DNA from: Rachycentron canadum
Lineage: Eukaryota; Chordata; Actinopteri; Carangiformes; Rachycentridae
Reading direction: 5' to 3'
NCBI GenBank assembly: GCA_038496675.1
Contig: CM076655.1
Coordinates: forward strand, 22,415,317 to 22,479,316
DNA: 64,000 nucleotides
Position 1 is the stretch's first letter. Each line of letters opens with the position of its first letter. This document shows positions 46,530 to 59,375 of this stretch, one piece after another. The notes beneath the pieces are model-generated. The model searched no databases. It was not told the DNA's origin and saw only the letters and a list, made by a program, of their open reading frames with translations. A program made the translations under genes and the position numbers.

Positions 46530-46880
46530 ATGGGTAAGAGTGACTGCGCATTTTACGAATGCACCCGACTGGAGCACAAGGCACAGCCTGTGAACTCTAA
46601 TTTGAACAGATCATTAGAGATGGAATAGCCCCCTGATGTGGTAGTTTGCATTTAATTTAAAACGGCTACTTATGGAGGATGGTGTCAAAATGTTGACTGA
46701 GGAATTTCATGCAACATTTTCCTCTTTAAAAACTGACGTGTGGAGATATTGAAATCAAACCTTTTTAGTCCTCTCCGGTGCAAATAAATGATGTACGGAT
46801 AGTGAAGCATGACAGGATGAGTTTGATTTGCATAAACACAAAGTTCTGCTGCACATGGTGTTGTTTAATTTAACGAAAAC
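46530..46880. promoter_or_regulatory. Candidate conserved non-coding block
   Basis: Repeat-free text with gcatttaatttaaaacggc, gcaaataaatgatgtacgg and tttgatttgcataaacac (octamer- and forkhead-like). Conservation is not tested. Confidence 0.3.
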
Positions 46881-47229
46881 CCACCTGTTTCTGATTACGA
46901 AAGTAGTTTGTGACCTAAATTTCAGAAACCATACATATCAGAAATGAGCTCATCAAATCAACAATTAAAAAAATAAAATAAAATAAATGAATAAATATGG
47001 TTCTTCATTTTTACAATGAGAGGAAGGAGCCAAGTTGAAGATGAGGTAAAATTTCAGATTCCAACCCCTCACCCCTCTTTTTCCCTTTTGTGCATCTGGG
47101 ATCAACACATCTTGATACCATTCAAACGAGCTGATTGGATATCAACACAACGCGTGACACTGTGATTGGTAATGTTGCTAATACAGTGTGAGGAATCTTG
47201 GACAGGTTGCGGAATGATAATCATTATGC
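46881..47229. other. Intergenic spacer
   Basis: It includes an AAATA-type simple stretch at 46968-46996. Nothing else. Confidence 0.5.
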
Positions 47230-47720
47230 CTGCAGTGAGTCACTCAGAGTAAACATTAGCTTAGTTGGTGGATATTTCTGGCCGTGTGCACCTGTTTGCA
47301 TGTCACAGGGTAATTCATAACTCTTTGAGCGCTGCGCTATGTAAGGAACACATTTCAGCCTTAAACAGCTCCATATGGACAAATACACTTGTTGAGAAGA
47401 TTTTGGTCGACTTCTTACTCGCCATGCTAAATTTGCTTCATGCTGCTCGGGCTACAATAAGCTGCGGATCTAATTTGAGCCATAAATTTGCCTCCCAACA
47501 GCTTGCACAGAGGATGGACATTCAACTAAGGACTTAATAACTTAATTACTGCAACACCACATGCTGCTTGGTTTGCGGAGAGACATCTCCAGTGTTTCAC
47601 AGGCCTTGTAAACCTTTTGTTTAATCAGCTTGCAAAGGCGCTCCGGACATCAAACGCTACCACGGTTACTCCACCATGTGTGAGCACTCTCATCTGATTT
47701 TGATGCATCACACATTACTT
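47230..47720. promoter_or_regulatory. Candidate conserved non-coding block
   Basis: Balanced, repeat-free text containing gacttaataacttaattac and ccttttgtttaatcagctt. An open frame (47265-47537) is present but shows no family resemblance, so I read this as possible regulatory DNA. Confidence 0.3.
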
Positions 47721-48084
47721 AACCTGGGCTTGCACACGTATAAAAGTTGATTTGGCCCACAGCGTTTCCTTATGCCCAAGTTCATTATGTCATTCCTTTG
47801 TTTCATTTTGTGCCAAACGTTTCTATAATAAAAATGAAATGAGAAAATGTTACGCTGCTCTGTACTTTTGGTCCAAATCTGTTCTGAATTCTCACTGCTT
47901 TTTTCCCTCCAAAGCATTCAAATGAAACAAGTGGAAAGAGTTTGACACAGCTACAGACAAAGGCGTTAATCTGTATATCCTGTCGTGCAATATGCAATAA
48001 GATGGCACATTAACACCTTAAATCAGCAGCTGTCAAACTCAAACTCATCTCCTTCACTATACAAAGATCAGAACTGGAATAAGA
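47721..48084. other. Intergenic spacer
   Basis: Nothing recognised. Confidence 0.5.
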
Positions 48085-48175
48085 TCATTAGTCACTTGAC
48101 AGGAAATGAATCTGCAAATATTTTGATAAGCAATTAATCATTTTAATAAAGCAAAAAAAAAACAAAACATCTTTT
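48085..48175 (+). repeat. Teleost interspersed repeat fragment (ATTTTGATAANCNATTAAT family)
   Basis: Gaatctgcaaatattttgat followed by aagcaattaatcattttaat and aagcaaaaa matches a common fish repeat with an ATCGATTAATCG core. It is short and decayed. Confidence 0.6.
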
Positions 48176-48267
48176 TGGTTCTGGACAAAACAAAACATAA
48201 AAAGGCATCACTCGAGCTGGCTGACTTTTAATTGAAACAATTGTTAAAATATATACTTTTCCAACAC

Positions 48268-48292
48268 TTTTTTTTTTTTTTTTTTTTTTTTT
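48268..48292 (+). repeat. Poly(T) run
   Basis: 25 consecutive T directly before the terminal repeat of the MITE. Confidence 0.9.
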
Positions 48293-48293
48293 C

Positions 48294-48620
48294 AAAGGTC
48301 CCATATTTTAAATTTTCAAAGTGTTGATAAGATTATTTGTGGTTTTAAGAACAAGAAAAACATCTCCAGGTCCAGGTGGGCTTGGCTCAGGGGTGTGGCT
48401 GAAAACATGTTTGTGACATCACAAAGTTTCAGAAGTCCTGACGGCTGGTTTTAAGGCTCAGTTTCTGAATACAGGCTGTGAGCATTTCTCTGTGGACTTA
48501 GAAGTTTTGATACTTTCACAGTATTAATGTAGACCTTTGTACAATATGGGACCATTTAAGAATTAGAAAACAAACTTAATAACAATAACTCATACAATAA
48601 CCTAACAATATGGGACCTTT
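48294..48620. mobile_element. MITE-like non-autonomous DNA transposon
   Basis: The 14-base terminal inverted repeat AAAGGTCCCATATT at 48294-48307 is matched exactly by its reverse complement at 48607-48620. It is 327 bases long and has no coding capacity. A third, slightly changed terminus (aatatgggaccattt) lies at 48543. Target-site duplication cannot be fixed because the left flank is poly(T) and the right flank begins aaaa. Confidence 0.75.
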
Positions 48621-48729
48621 AAAAGCATTGCAGAATTGACAAAATAAGACGATCATCCTCCACTACATAAACATCTTACCGCATCATATCATGTGACTAC
48701 ATGTTAATTATAGTGAAAATACAGCTGCA
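48621..48729. other. Intergenic spacer
   Basis: Nothing recognised. Confidence 0.5.
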
Positions 48730-49500
48730 CTTATTTTCACAGATGATTGAGCTCGTCATGGTGATGCTTTTCACTCCTTTCAGCCTCTTCAGTGCGATGA
48801 AGGGAGCACAAAGCTCCGTCTTCTCTCAATAACTTTGAACTTGCCTCAAAACGAGTTGGAAACGACCGGTTCTCACACACGACAGCCCCAGAGGTGAAGT
48901 TTGTGAATTGAGCTATAGATCGAGAACCCAAACCTCCCCCCACCCCGGAAGAATGCGCTAATTAGCTCAGATGCCCGGGCGAATACACACCCCGATGCAC
49001 CCCGGGAGACGGGGAAATAACATGTTGTTGTTCTTAAAGATCTGAGAGAGAAAAGACGTTAAGTGTAGCATCCAATTTAAACCTCAGTGAAATGAATTTA
49101 CCTAAATCTGGTCATTAAAAAGACGTATTACCTCATACACATAAAACAACATCTGAACGCTTTACAATTATGAGCTCATAACAGGTTTTGTGGCAGATCA
49201 GGGAATCCCTCGGCCTCTGTGGCGGAGATGAAGCCATGCGGAAGCTACTGTTCCTTGACTGGATCCAACACAGCGGGGACCACTCCAAAGTTGATTTTGA
49301 TTGCACTGATCAAAAGAAGCACCGTGCCTCCATATTTCACCGGAGGCAGAGCACACGTGACTTCAAAGACCACCATCCTAATCCCATTTGGATTATTTAA
49401 TTAAGGTCTCAGGGATATCGGAGACAAAACAAGACCTGAGTTGTCACATCGCCGAGTGACCTGTGGGGATGAACCCAGTGTGCTCATCACTGGCGTATCA
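48730..49500. promoter_or_regulatory. Candidate conserved non-coding block
   Basis: Repeat-free and locally GC-richer, with cgctaattagctcagatgcc (a homeodomain core) and ggattatttaattaaggtc. Overlapping short frames carry no known domain. A regulatory role is inferred. Confidence 0.3.
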
Positions 49501-52500
49501 TTTCAGACTGCACCATGAAAGATGAAGCACACACTCACTATAATGTTGATGAGGGTTTGTTTTTTTTTTTGTTTTTTTTTTTTTACTTGGCATAAAATGT
49601 TACTGCACAGTTATAGATTTTGGCAGCGACCTGCTCTTCCCATTTGTTTTGGTTCATTGCACAGGTTGGTCTTTGTTCGTTTAATTGTCATTCCAGAGAA
49701 CATTCTCCAGCTTGGTTTAGATTGGTTCATGATGGCAAAAAAAAATAAAGCGGAAAAACGGGGAAGATATGATCGTAACCGGGCTGCAGCCACATTTTAT
49801 GTAAGATGTGGAAGTGATCTCAAGCTGCGCTATTATTAGCTCTGGCTCTAGGGGAAACTGCTCCTTAGTTTGGGGGTGAAGTTTTGACCCCAATATTGTA
49901 TAGTTTGGGGGGATTAGAGGTGATGAGGGATGAACGGTCAGGGTGCGTTTGTGTGAGGAGAAAATTGTCATCATGTTGCTGTTTGTTTGTTGATGATGAT
50001 GATGGCATAGATGAAGTCAACTCATAAATTTAACCATACAAATTAGTTGAATGATAAAACACAGATTTACTGTTATGAATTTAACACTTATTTCCTTTCA
50101 TGGTGCTTAAATAATCCTCTTCAATAAATGTTTCTCTCTCAGAAGTTCTTTTAGATGTATATTACAAAAATCAAATAACTATTTAATATCCTATGCATTA
50201 TTATGAGAAGGTAATATCACATTTTATATTTTCAAACATTCCTTTGGCAAATAGCTAAATATTCCAATGAGATTTTAACATGACCACTTTCCAATCTGTT
50301 GCCATATAGCACAGTGCATAATCAAGCTAACCAGCTATGCTATTGATTGTGCTATTGAACAACATAATATATACAGTATTTATACCTTTTTAGATTTGGA
50401 GTACAACCACAGGTTCCAGGTTTTTATCCTAAAAATAACATTATAAAAACATCCATTTACCTTCAAGGTTATTGTTTATAAGTTCATGATGGACTACCAC
50501 ACATAAGAGAGCAGTTCTCCCTGCTGTCCTGTTATTTACTCCCAGCATTGACTGATGTTGTGTCCTTTGATGTTTTTTTTTTTCCACTGGTTGGTTTTGA
50601 GTTTTGGCAGAACTTAGGATGGAGAGATCACCTGTCTACATACTGTAACTACATCCATTAAAACTGCAGCTGTACGGAGTTGTAAATCTCAGAAATAACA
50701 CACATTTCTTTGACTGATGTGAAAAAAATGGGCAAGCTAACCGCCGCCGCTCCAGCTTCAGTTTCACATCACTTGCCACAGATTTTCCCCAAATAGAAAA
50801 TGGGAAACATGAACATTTTGTTAGACTGAATGAATGAAACATGTCACTATGATTCAGGCTACAGCCGGTAGCCAATAAACAGTTTGATGGATTTATCTGA
50901 GCACCCAAAATGAGTTGCTCACCCTCTAATTTACCCTCGTAGCTTCATTCACTAGGACCCCGAATTATACCGAAACCTGAATACATCCCATCAACAAATT
51001 TGTCACATAAATGTGTTTAAATAGATTTGTGTCTTTTCAAAAAATGTGAAGGTCTCTGGTATTTTTTTTCCAAATGGCTCATAAACAAAGTAAAAAAATA
51101 CTGTGTGTTTTCAAAAAGCCCAGAATGATCTTGTTCCAACTCCCGGCCTAGTACTGAATGCAGGGTTATTTCCTAATAAAACTATACAGAAATGCTCATC
51201 TGCCTTTAGAAACATTATTGTGACAGTTTTAACGGCTTTAAAATTCATCATGGACTCATTGAACTTTCTGTTGCTTCTACCAAGAGCAGTACAAGATGCT
51301 GCAGTAAATCTCTAAAGACTCTAAAGTGAAAGCGTTTGGATTCAACACACTTGGACTGTCTTGCAGTTGTTGTTAAAAGATACTTTTATTTTATGCTCTT
51401 TTTGGAACCCAACACATCCACTTTAATGTTTGAGAGAAGACTCGGCTATAAAAAACGGTATCTAAATTGCTGCGGGCTTGATGACGATTCAAATTCACTA
51501 CAGACACGAGTGATGAGATAAATCAAGATACCGTGAGGACAGAACGCATGGGGCGAACTATTCCTTTAAGTCCGTTGCTCTAGGGCCCTCGACTCGTTCA
51601 GCTTTCTGTAGATGTATTTCATATGGTTTTCTTTGCCCAGATGCTCTGAGGATTCAAACCTCTGGCCTCTCAGTCAACAGTCTGACTTCCCTAAACTTGA
51701 GGCGGCCATCAAGCCCCTCATTATGAACGTCAGTTTTATCAGACAGAGACCTTTGTTTGACTCTTTATTTTGGATTAAAACCACATTCCAGTGCGAGTGC
51801 AGATCCTTGTGGGCACCATGTGGATACAAGAGAAACATTTAATGGAATCTGTTGTTAGTTATTGTTGGTTTGGGACGAAACCAACTGTCTGTGTAAGAGA
51901 CTAAACAAGAGAAGAGGCGATGGATGTAGGGGATGTAGGGGTCCAAAAGTTCAGGAGGTTTGAATTGTCTCCATCCCCAAAGGCCGGCAGTAAATGCTGG
52001 GCTCAGGTCAGCCGTGAAGAGCCAACTGTGCAGCTCAAGATGGGTGGCAACAGAGACCAAATGATGCTCCTTAGGATATTTAGTCATCATGAAACCACGT
52101 TGGTAAATAGTCCTGCAGGTAATGACGCTGCCTGACAAAGGTCCTCGTGTCAACAAACCCCTAAAAACATCCTGTGATGTCAATGCTGCATCACTATAAA
52201 CAGGCTTTTATTTGCAGAACAGTTGAACAAGGCTGCTGCACCTTTGGGCCAGTGGACTGTTGCAGTTAAGTTGGAGGCTGGATCTCTGTCCATTGAAAGC
52301 CCATCAAATGTTCTCTCACATTTTACCTGGGTTTCTTTCATTCTTTGCCTCCTCTGACAACCGGACTCCTGTTTTGTAGGGTAGTTCCTCCTTCCGCCAT
52401 TTTTGCTACCTAGGAAAAGCTACCGATAACGAAGTGTATAGGGAACCAATCTAAAGGCCGATGGTATCATTATTCTGTCAAGTTTTACTTAATAGTTAAA

Positions 52501-54739
52501 GCAAAAAACATGTCTATTGCCACTTTAACTATGTCTCCCAGGGTGCATTTCAGTATCGGCTGATCATCAAAGCTTAAAATGACTTTTATCACATGTTTTG
52601 CAAAAGAAGAACAATGAAGTGTTTTAAATTTGAACAAGGGTCTGATTCCCTCTGGATAATATTGTAGTTTTTGGTTTAATGTTTACTGTGAAATATACAA
52701 TGTGGGTTTTTTAGGTTATGAATGATTGTAAAGAGCCCAAAACAAGTTTCCCTCAGTCATCTTATCATCTCCCTTGCAGGGCATACGGCCATCAGCCTAA
52801 CAACTGAAAATTAAAGGGGCAATTAGTTAGACGTCTTTGCCATTGAACATGGTTTCCTGTCTGAAGCTGGTGGTGATGATTGTTTCTTGACGAGAGCTTT
52901 GAACATTGTTGTCTGCATCATATAAAAGGTTCGAACCAGCTCTTTGACCAGTGCTGTGATTGGAAGCTACTGTGAGTCACTATCAAAGTATTGAGCCACT
53001 TTCCACAGCTGGAGACAACAACTGGTTTATAAAATAAGTGCAGTTTGATGCTGAACTCTCAACGTTTCTGTAGCAGTATTGTTACATTAATCATGGAAAT
53101 CCTGCTTTTCTGTTTGGAAGAATATTAAGGACATAAATAAAAAAAAACTTTGAATTTCCAATAAAGAAAAAATGCTTCAAGCCGACCAGCATCTCCACCA
53201 ATGTTGGAATTATATTACATTTATTACTTTTTGAAGCAAAATAGTTCATTTGAACCATGTTTTAATTTTCTCCACAGCCAACCAACCGCTCATGAAAACC
53301 TGGGGACCGTCTGGGATTTCAAGCCTCTCTTGCTCTCTTGAAATCCCAAAGGTGTTAATTTGGTGACCCACGTGCCCTCGTTTCCACGGCTTTCTCATTA
53401 AGCTTTGTCAGTGTGTTGTCTTCACTCGTTCACATTTCTACACAAATGCAGCAAAATGTGCTTTTTCCGCATGTTGACCCAGAGTGAACAGTGTACTCTG
53501 GCTGCTTGAAGAGTGAATTGTTTAAACAGCATTTGCAGGGGAACGATTCTGTCCCATGGTTTTTGATCCATACAAGCGGTTTCCACTGGGCTACGTTGCA
53601 GCCGACTTTCTGTACTTTTATATATGAACTTTATGAGAATGTTGTATGTGTCTAGTTCTGACTTGTATTTTATGTAAGGAATAGTCCTAAATATTAACCA
53701 CATACTGGAACACTGTATATGTGACTATAAACATTTATGTGGTCATATCAGTATTACACTACATTAAACCCCAACTGAATATACATGGTGTAAATACGCT
53801 GAATGAAATACACTCTTGACAGCTTACAGTTTAGTCGCCAGTTTTCTTCACTCCTCACATTCAATGAGACTCTGTTTTAATGCAGTCAAGTGTTAGTTCA
53901 TGTCCTAAAGCACAGCTGAGTTTAACAATAAGCTGTGCAGCTTTGATGTCTCTAAGAGCATCAGAGATGAGAAGTTCTTCTTCTTAATCATTAATCATGC
54001 CCTTGAAGCGGGAAAAAGATTCTTAACTGAAATGCAAAAAAGATTTCTTAACAATAATAAGGCCGATGATGTAGATCCAGCTAGGCCAGGCCGCCAGCGG
54101 GATCTAAAAAAAAAAAAAAAAAAAAAAAAATAAAGTGGACACTCATCGTAGTCCAGCATCAGCAGACGGGTTGGTTTGTAAAAACTCAGCGGGGTAATTG
54201 AATCCCAATTGCTATAAACAAAATGTTTGGATATTAAAGATCATATAAACACTGTAACTGTGGCAAACAAGCTTCATCTCATATCATCATGCAACATCTG
54301 GTCACTTTTTTTTTTCCTGCTATCTAAATAAAAGTACTTACTCATGACATGTGCCTCATACATCCAAGACCAACTGACATCCAATCCCCATCTCAGCTTT
54401 TGTTTAGCCTTAAATCACAGTTAACTAAATAGTTTGAATGGATGTCAGATGTTTGCCATGGCGGACATTTAAAGCTATGTAAACTAAGTAATAAAGTGGG
54501 AATTCAATAAGTGCTGTGAGACCATCCTTTCTTTGGGTTTTTGCTTAAGGTTTTCTACAAAACTTCGGTGACTTCTCCATTTTCCAAAAGTTTGCTTACT
54601 TTTGAATAAATGCGAGACAAACCTAAAGACATGAAATACATCTAATCCAAAACAGCATTTCTCAAAACCCCAAGGGGGGGGGTTTATCAACTGTTTTTTA
54701 AAAATTTTTTATGGGTATTATTAGCATAAGGTCATTATA
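49501..54739. other. Intergenic, 5.2 kb, no gene seen
   Basis: It holds poly(T) near 49559-49584 and a (A)25 run at 54106-54130. Frames such as 49522-49839 start in the T run and look random. No repeat family is named with confidence. Confidence 0.6.
54106..54130 (+). repeat. Poly(A) run
   Basis: 25 consecutive A. Confidence 0.9.
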
Positions 54740-55000
54740 TCCCCAACATTGTGAAGAGGCGGATCTATGCTCCTCCAAATGTAACATTTCTTAATTTGGC
54801 TGATAATTTAGGAATCATCCTGACGTGTAATCTGATTAAAACTCTTGGTTTGCTTTTGAAGTCTGTGAAAATGAGGAATCAATTACCGAGCACACGCCCA
54901 TTTATTTCTTATTCCTGGAGAAGCGCAGTCATTTGCCTCGTTTTAACTGTGTCAGTGCTCTGTGATTAATTAGCCACAGTGCAGACGCACACACATCCCA
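54740..55000. promoter_or_regulatory. Candidate conserved non-coding block
   Basis: Repeat-free, with gtaatctgattaaaactc, ggaatcaattaccgagc and ctctgtgattaattagcc (homeodomain-like cores). Conservation is not tested. Confidence 0.3.
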
Positions 55001-55611
55001 GAGAGCCTCCAAACACCCTCCAGCTTGTTAGCACAACCTGCCAACTGCAGTTAATGTTTCCACCTGTTTGTTTCAGGGCAAAAACAGCCCCGTGACCCCC
55101 CCCCCCCCCCCCCCGTCTTTCATCTGCGTGATGTTCACAACTGCAACACACTTGCAACACACATACGGTGCAGTCGTTTACCAACCCCTTCAAATCACTG
55201 AGTAATAAGCTATTTTGGCTACTTGGCCCTTGAAACAACGGCTGTTATTCGAGTTTGAATACGAAGTCTGTGAAATTGAGTATTTGTTTTATTCTTTTTA
55301 CTCTGTTATTATTAATGTGTTCCAGAAACGTATCAAAATGAAATTAATATGTATTTTCATTCCACCTGCTTCACCTCACAGCTTACAATGGCTGCTATTT
55401 TGCCTTTTTTGGCAAAACCTTCTCATCTCATTGAACCCAGACTTTGCTTTATGTCACCATTGAGTCATAGCCCAAGCTGCTGGCTTTTCAAATTTTCTGC
55501 CACAATTCATTTACAATTTCATTTACAAATAGACAGCTAACTAGTTTACTGTATTGAAATAGGTCAGGATGACTATCTACTAAATTTTAAGCGATGGCTG
55601 TACAAGTTTAC
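55001..55611. other. Intergenic spacer with poly(C)
   Basis: Contains the C run at 55096-55114. Otherwise unassigned. Confidence 0.55.
55096..55114 (+). repeat. Poly(C) run
   Basis: 19 consecutive C. Unusually long, and a likely place for assembly or sequencing error. Confidence 0.9.
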
Positions 55612-56000
55612 AAGTGCCTTTATTTAAACTGCAGCTGACCTGCAAAAAACTACAGATACTGAGCCAAGTCGACAGAGAAAATAAATGTCATCAGTATTTG
55701 CTGCGACCCCTTTTGCCAGTTCACTCAGTTCACTTGGGTCCTTGGCAGGTAGGTTGTTGCATCTCGGCGAACCTGCCACAGTTCCTCTGTAAATTTAGCC
55801 TCTCTGTGTCTCTTCATGAGACTCAGACTGACTCCATGATGTTGAGATCATGGCTCCGTGGGGGTCAGGCCACTTGCTGCAGGACTCCTCCTTCATGTCT
55901 CTGAAGATGGTTTGTTATGACACCGGTTGTCCTGCTGCAGAATGAATTTGGGACCAATCGGGTGCCTCCCTGGGCTGTGTGATTGATCTACACGTCTAAA
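55612..56000 (-). pseudogene. Tc1-like DNA transposase remnant
   Basis: On the minus strand the translation contains GPKFILQQDN (antisense of about 55922-55950), the second catalytic-aspartate region of Tc1/mariner DDE transposases. Further along, the codons for DLNIMES (antisense of about 55836-55856) mark the third acidic residue of the triad, followed by the conserved NCGRFAEMQQPTCQ-like end (usual form LWxxLxxAWNxLP). Stops and frame changes separate these blocks, and the N-terminal DNA-binding half and terminal inverted repeats are not seen. It is a dead, truncated copy. Confidence 0.85.
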
Positions 56001-56884
56001 GAGCCCGACACCACTGCACAAATCTGATTGTTTGTCTTGAGCAACAGACCCATAATCATGTGTTGTTGCTAGGTGGCATCTTGTTGTCTCAGTAATTTTG
56101 ACAGCGGCAAAGGGAAAAGAGCAATAAAGTCTAATATGTATGTATGACACAAGTGAAGTGGTGTTCGATTCCCATGTGGCAGTAGCAGTTTATGTTGTTT
56201 CTATTATCCGTGATGATTCATCAAAGTTGATCACGTTGTTAATAATGTAACCATGACAACAAAGACCGTCTAATATCGAGAAAGATATTTCAGGAGACAC
56301 TCCTCTGGGTCCTATGGGTCATACCACAGGGTTCAGGTTGTGTTGGACTGGTTGTTTTTGTTTCTTTTTTCCCCCGAGGGACAACACTGTTTGAATAAAC
56401 CTGACTTGACCTTTGATGGTTCTCTCACAGGTGTGATGTCCTCTGTTATACCTTGTTCTGATGTGAAGCCTCTCGTTTTTCATTAACATTTGACTCAATG
56501 TGACTTTGTGTATTACACCTCTGACATCCATCATTGCTCATTTATTTTTTCTTTCTGCCTCCAGTGCATCTCTTTCAACTCACATTCTCTATTATTATTA
56601 TGCTGCATCAAGCAAATAAATTCTTTAAAATGCATTTTTGCTGCCCAGAGCTCCGCTGGAGGAAGATAAAGAATTTCATATCTGCTCCTTGAGCTCTATT
56701 CCTGGCATCCACACTCTTTCCTGTTTTCAGAGTCATGTTGGTACAACATTAAAATTGTCCTACACAGCAACAGGTGCTGTCAAAGGTTCGGGGAGGCTAA
56801 CCTGTAATTGCCCCGTGAGCCTCTTATTATTTTGGTTCAACCATTAACTGTCAACATGTCCTTACCCCTGCCCTACACCTACGT

Positions 56885-56935
<51 letters not shown>

Positions 56936-58013
56936 TTGAAGATTAATCCTTGAAATTGACAACGGGATTACAGTGTTAAAGAGCATTGCCATCACTATTC
57001 TACTTCCTGCCCCCTCCGTGTCATCTGAACTGTTTCAAATCCTTTCAAAGGCAGGACTCTGTTGTGGCGGGGGCTCTCCCGCTGGGCTCATCCTCTGAAC
57101 TGTACATTGACGTCTAACTCGAGCAGACGGGTTAACTTGGGCAAAAATTAAAGTCTGCACTACTGGAACTTATAAACAACGCATTTTAGGGCCCTTTCTT
57201 CTTCTAATTGGTGATTGTGGGACTAAAAGAAAAGGAGAGGATGACTCATATCTGAGTTACGCACATGCACCGGCTGTGTTACTTTGCTGTGACACCAAAC
57301 AGCCTCGACCAAAGAGGAAGCTGAGCAGACCAGTGGGTTACCGCAACACCTGCCTATTACCATCTGATTTTCAACACAAGTTAGACGTGAATCTGGAGGT
57401 ATTTTGTATTTTTTTTTTATTGTCAACAAAACCCAAGAAAGGACCCAAACAAAAACAACCTTTGCTCCTAGAAACAGCTGTCTGTGTATACGTCTTATTG
57501 GTCTTATTCTTGTCATAGAGCTCCATTGTTGCACTGGGTGATTTCCCCAAAGATGATGAATTCGGGAAATCAGTGATACGTTGATCAGTGATTCATTTCC
57601 GTGAATAAATTTGAGTGATTTAAGAACATATTAGCCATCCATGCAGAAGATGAGGACATGAGGTTGAGGACATGAGGTGTAGCTCAGGGCGCCAGACTGC
57701 GACCATTTTGTGAGTATATTATAATTTACTTGTGCTTGCACAACAAATGTGTATGAAAATAGTCCCCCACAAATGTACAATGTTGTCATGTTAGAGTAAT
57801 ATTTATCAAAACCTATAATGCTCAGCTGATTTTTAGAAATGATAAAGTCCTACTGAAAGAAGATTCATTAGGTTGTATTAGTAACGAGTGGGTTTGGGAT
57901 TTAACGCACTAACAGGGCAAGAAACAAAGTCAGAATGTATTTAGGGACAGGCTGATGTATTGTTTTGGAGTTTATCTGTAATGTAAATATTTTGTATAAA
58001 ACTTTTAGTCACT
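56001..58013. other. Intergenic with a CA microsatellite
   Basis: It has a (CA)24 tract at 56886 and a possible LINE-like tail (tgaataaacctgacttgac, 56391-56410). No gene. Confidence 0.55.
56886..56933 (+). repeat. (CA)24 microsatellite
   Basis: A perfect CA tract of 48 bases. Confidence 0.97.
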
Positions 58014-58375
58014 TCCAGGCCAGTGGAAACATCACTTACCCATTATCTACACCACTTATCCATGGAGAGTTGCAGGGCAGCTGGAGCCAATCCCAGCTGA
58101 CACTGGGCGAGGGCGGGGTAGGCCCTGGACAAGTCACCAAGTCTATCGCAGGGTCAACATGTAGAGAAAAACGGAGACAAACGCCCTTCACACCCACATC
58201 CGCACCCACGGGTAATTTTCTTCAATTAAACCGACGTGAATTTCTTTGCACCATGGGAGGAGAAGCTGGAGGGAACCAACAAAGGCACAGGGAGAGCATG
58301 CAAAGTCCACACAGAAAGGGCCCAGGAATCAAACCCAGAACCTTGGTGCTGCTACTGCTAACATGTCCACCTGAT
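58014..58375 (-). mobile_element. Common teleost SINE-like repeat
   Basis: Its plus-strand text runs ccacttatcc, ggagccaatcccagctgaca, gggcgagggcggggtagg, ccctggacaagtcacc, gggagagcatgcaaagtcca, cacacagaaagggccc and aggaatcaaacccagaacct. The reverse complement of 58325-58335 is GGTTTGATTCC, one mismatch from a Pol III B box, so the element probably reads on the minus strand. This layout is one of the commonest repeats in percomorph genomes. The 147-codon frame across it (57965-58408) is incidental. Confidence 0.8.
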
Positions 58376-59343
58376 GAATGTCAGTCAGTCTGGTATTCAC
58401 TTTTGTAGCTCTATTTTTGGTCTCCACCAGCTCCTGAGGAAAACCTTCCTTAGCTTATAATAGTTTCACTTTGCTCCTCCGTTGGGTTTCTTGTTTAAAT
58501 AACGAAGCTTCCTGCTGCAGAGAGTGGTGAGAGTGAACTGGAAGTTTAAAAAAAAAAAAACAAAACCTGTAAAGTTGATGCCAGACATCTAAACAATGAG
58601 CTGAAACTCACTATAAAGGTCAAAAGAGCTGAGCTGCAGGTTCAGTTGATCATTCTCTGTGGGTTTATCTCATATTAATTTCTGATTTCTCAACGTCTTT
58701 TGATACATTATTAATATTAAAAAAGTATATTGATCAAAGCTGCATCAGGGCATTTATTGCAAAGCACTACATATGCATCTGTTGCTAAAATTCAGACTGG
58801 TGAGCCTTAGTGTACTTACTCACAGATGACTACATCCTCTGAAACACTTTCTTTTTTTTTTTTTTTTTTTTAAGTAGTAGATGCCCCATTTTTTAAAAAT
58901 TTGGAGGATAGCCCGCCACACTTTGGAAATTAGCTGATGCAAAAGCAGACAATGCTGTGGGACAAAAATAGTCCGGCATTTCAGTTTGATTTCACAGAAC
59001 GAGTTCCCTGATACGTAAATGAACAACCCAGCGCAAGTAACATGATACGCAGGCACCCAGGGGGCTGCTCTTGGTCATCATTTATTTTAGAATTAAGGAC
59101 AACTCAGGTTTTATTTATGCTCATATCGTAAACATTCTGAATACATAATAAACATGGTCTGCGATAAATTTAATTTCCAATCATAACGAGCCATGATTTG
59201 CCACAGTCTTAGCTCTGCATCCGAACCAGATGTGCTCTAACTCGATCCTGGAACAGTAGATCCTGCAGGACCAGGAGCCCCGCAGGACGGTTTTCTGTAT
59301 CTTTTCACGTTGGAAACATAAAAATTAAGAAGTTACACGAGGA

Positions 59344-59375
<32 letters not shown>

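Noticed and set aside
49522..49839. A 105-codon open frame
   Set aside because: It is driven by poly(T) (phenylalanine run), resembles no family and lacks flanking gene signals.
57965..58408. A 147-codon open frame in intergenic DNA
   Set aside because: It runs across a common teleost SINE-like repeat and has no protein features.
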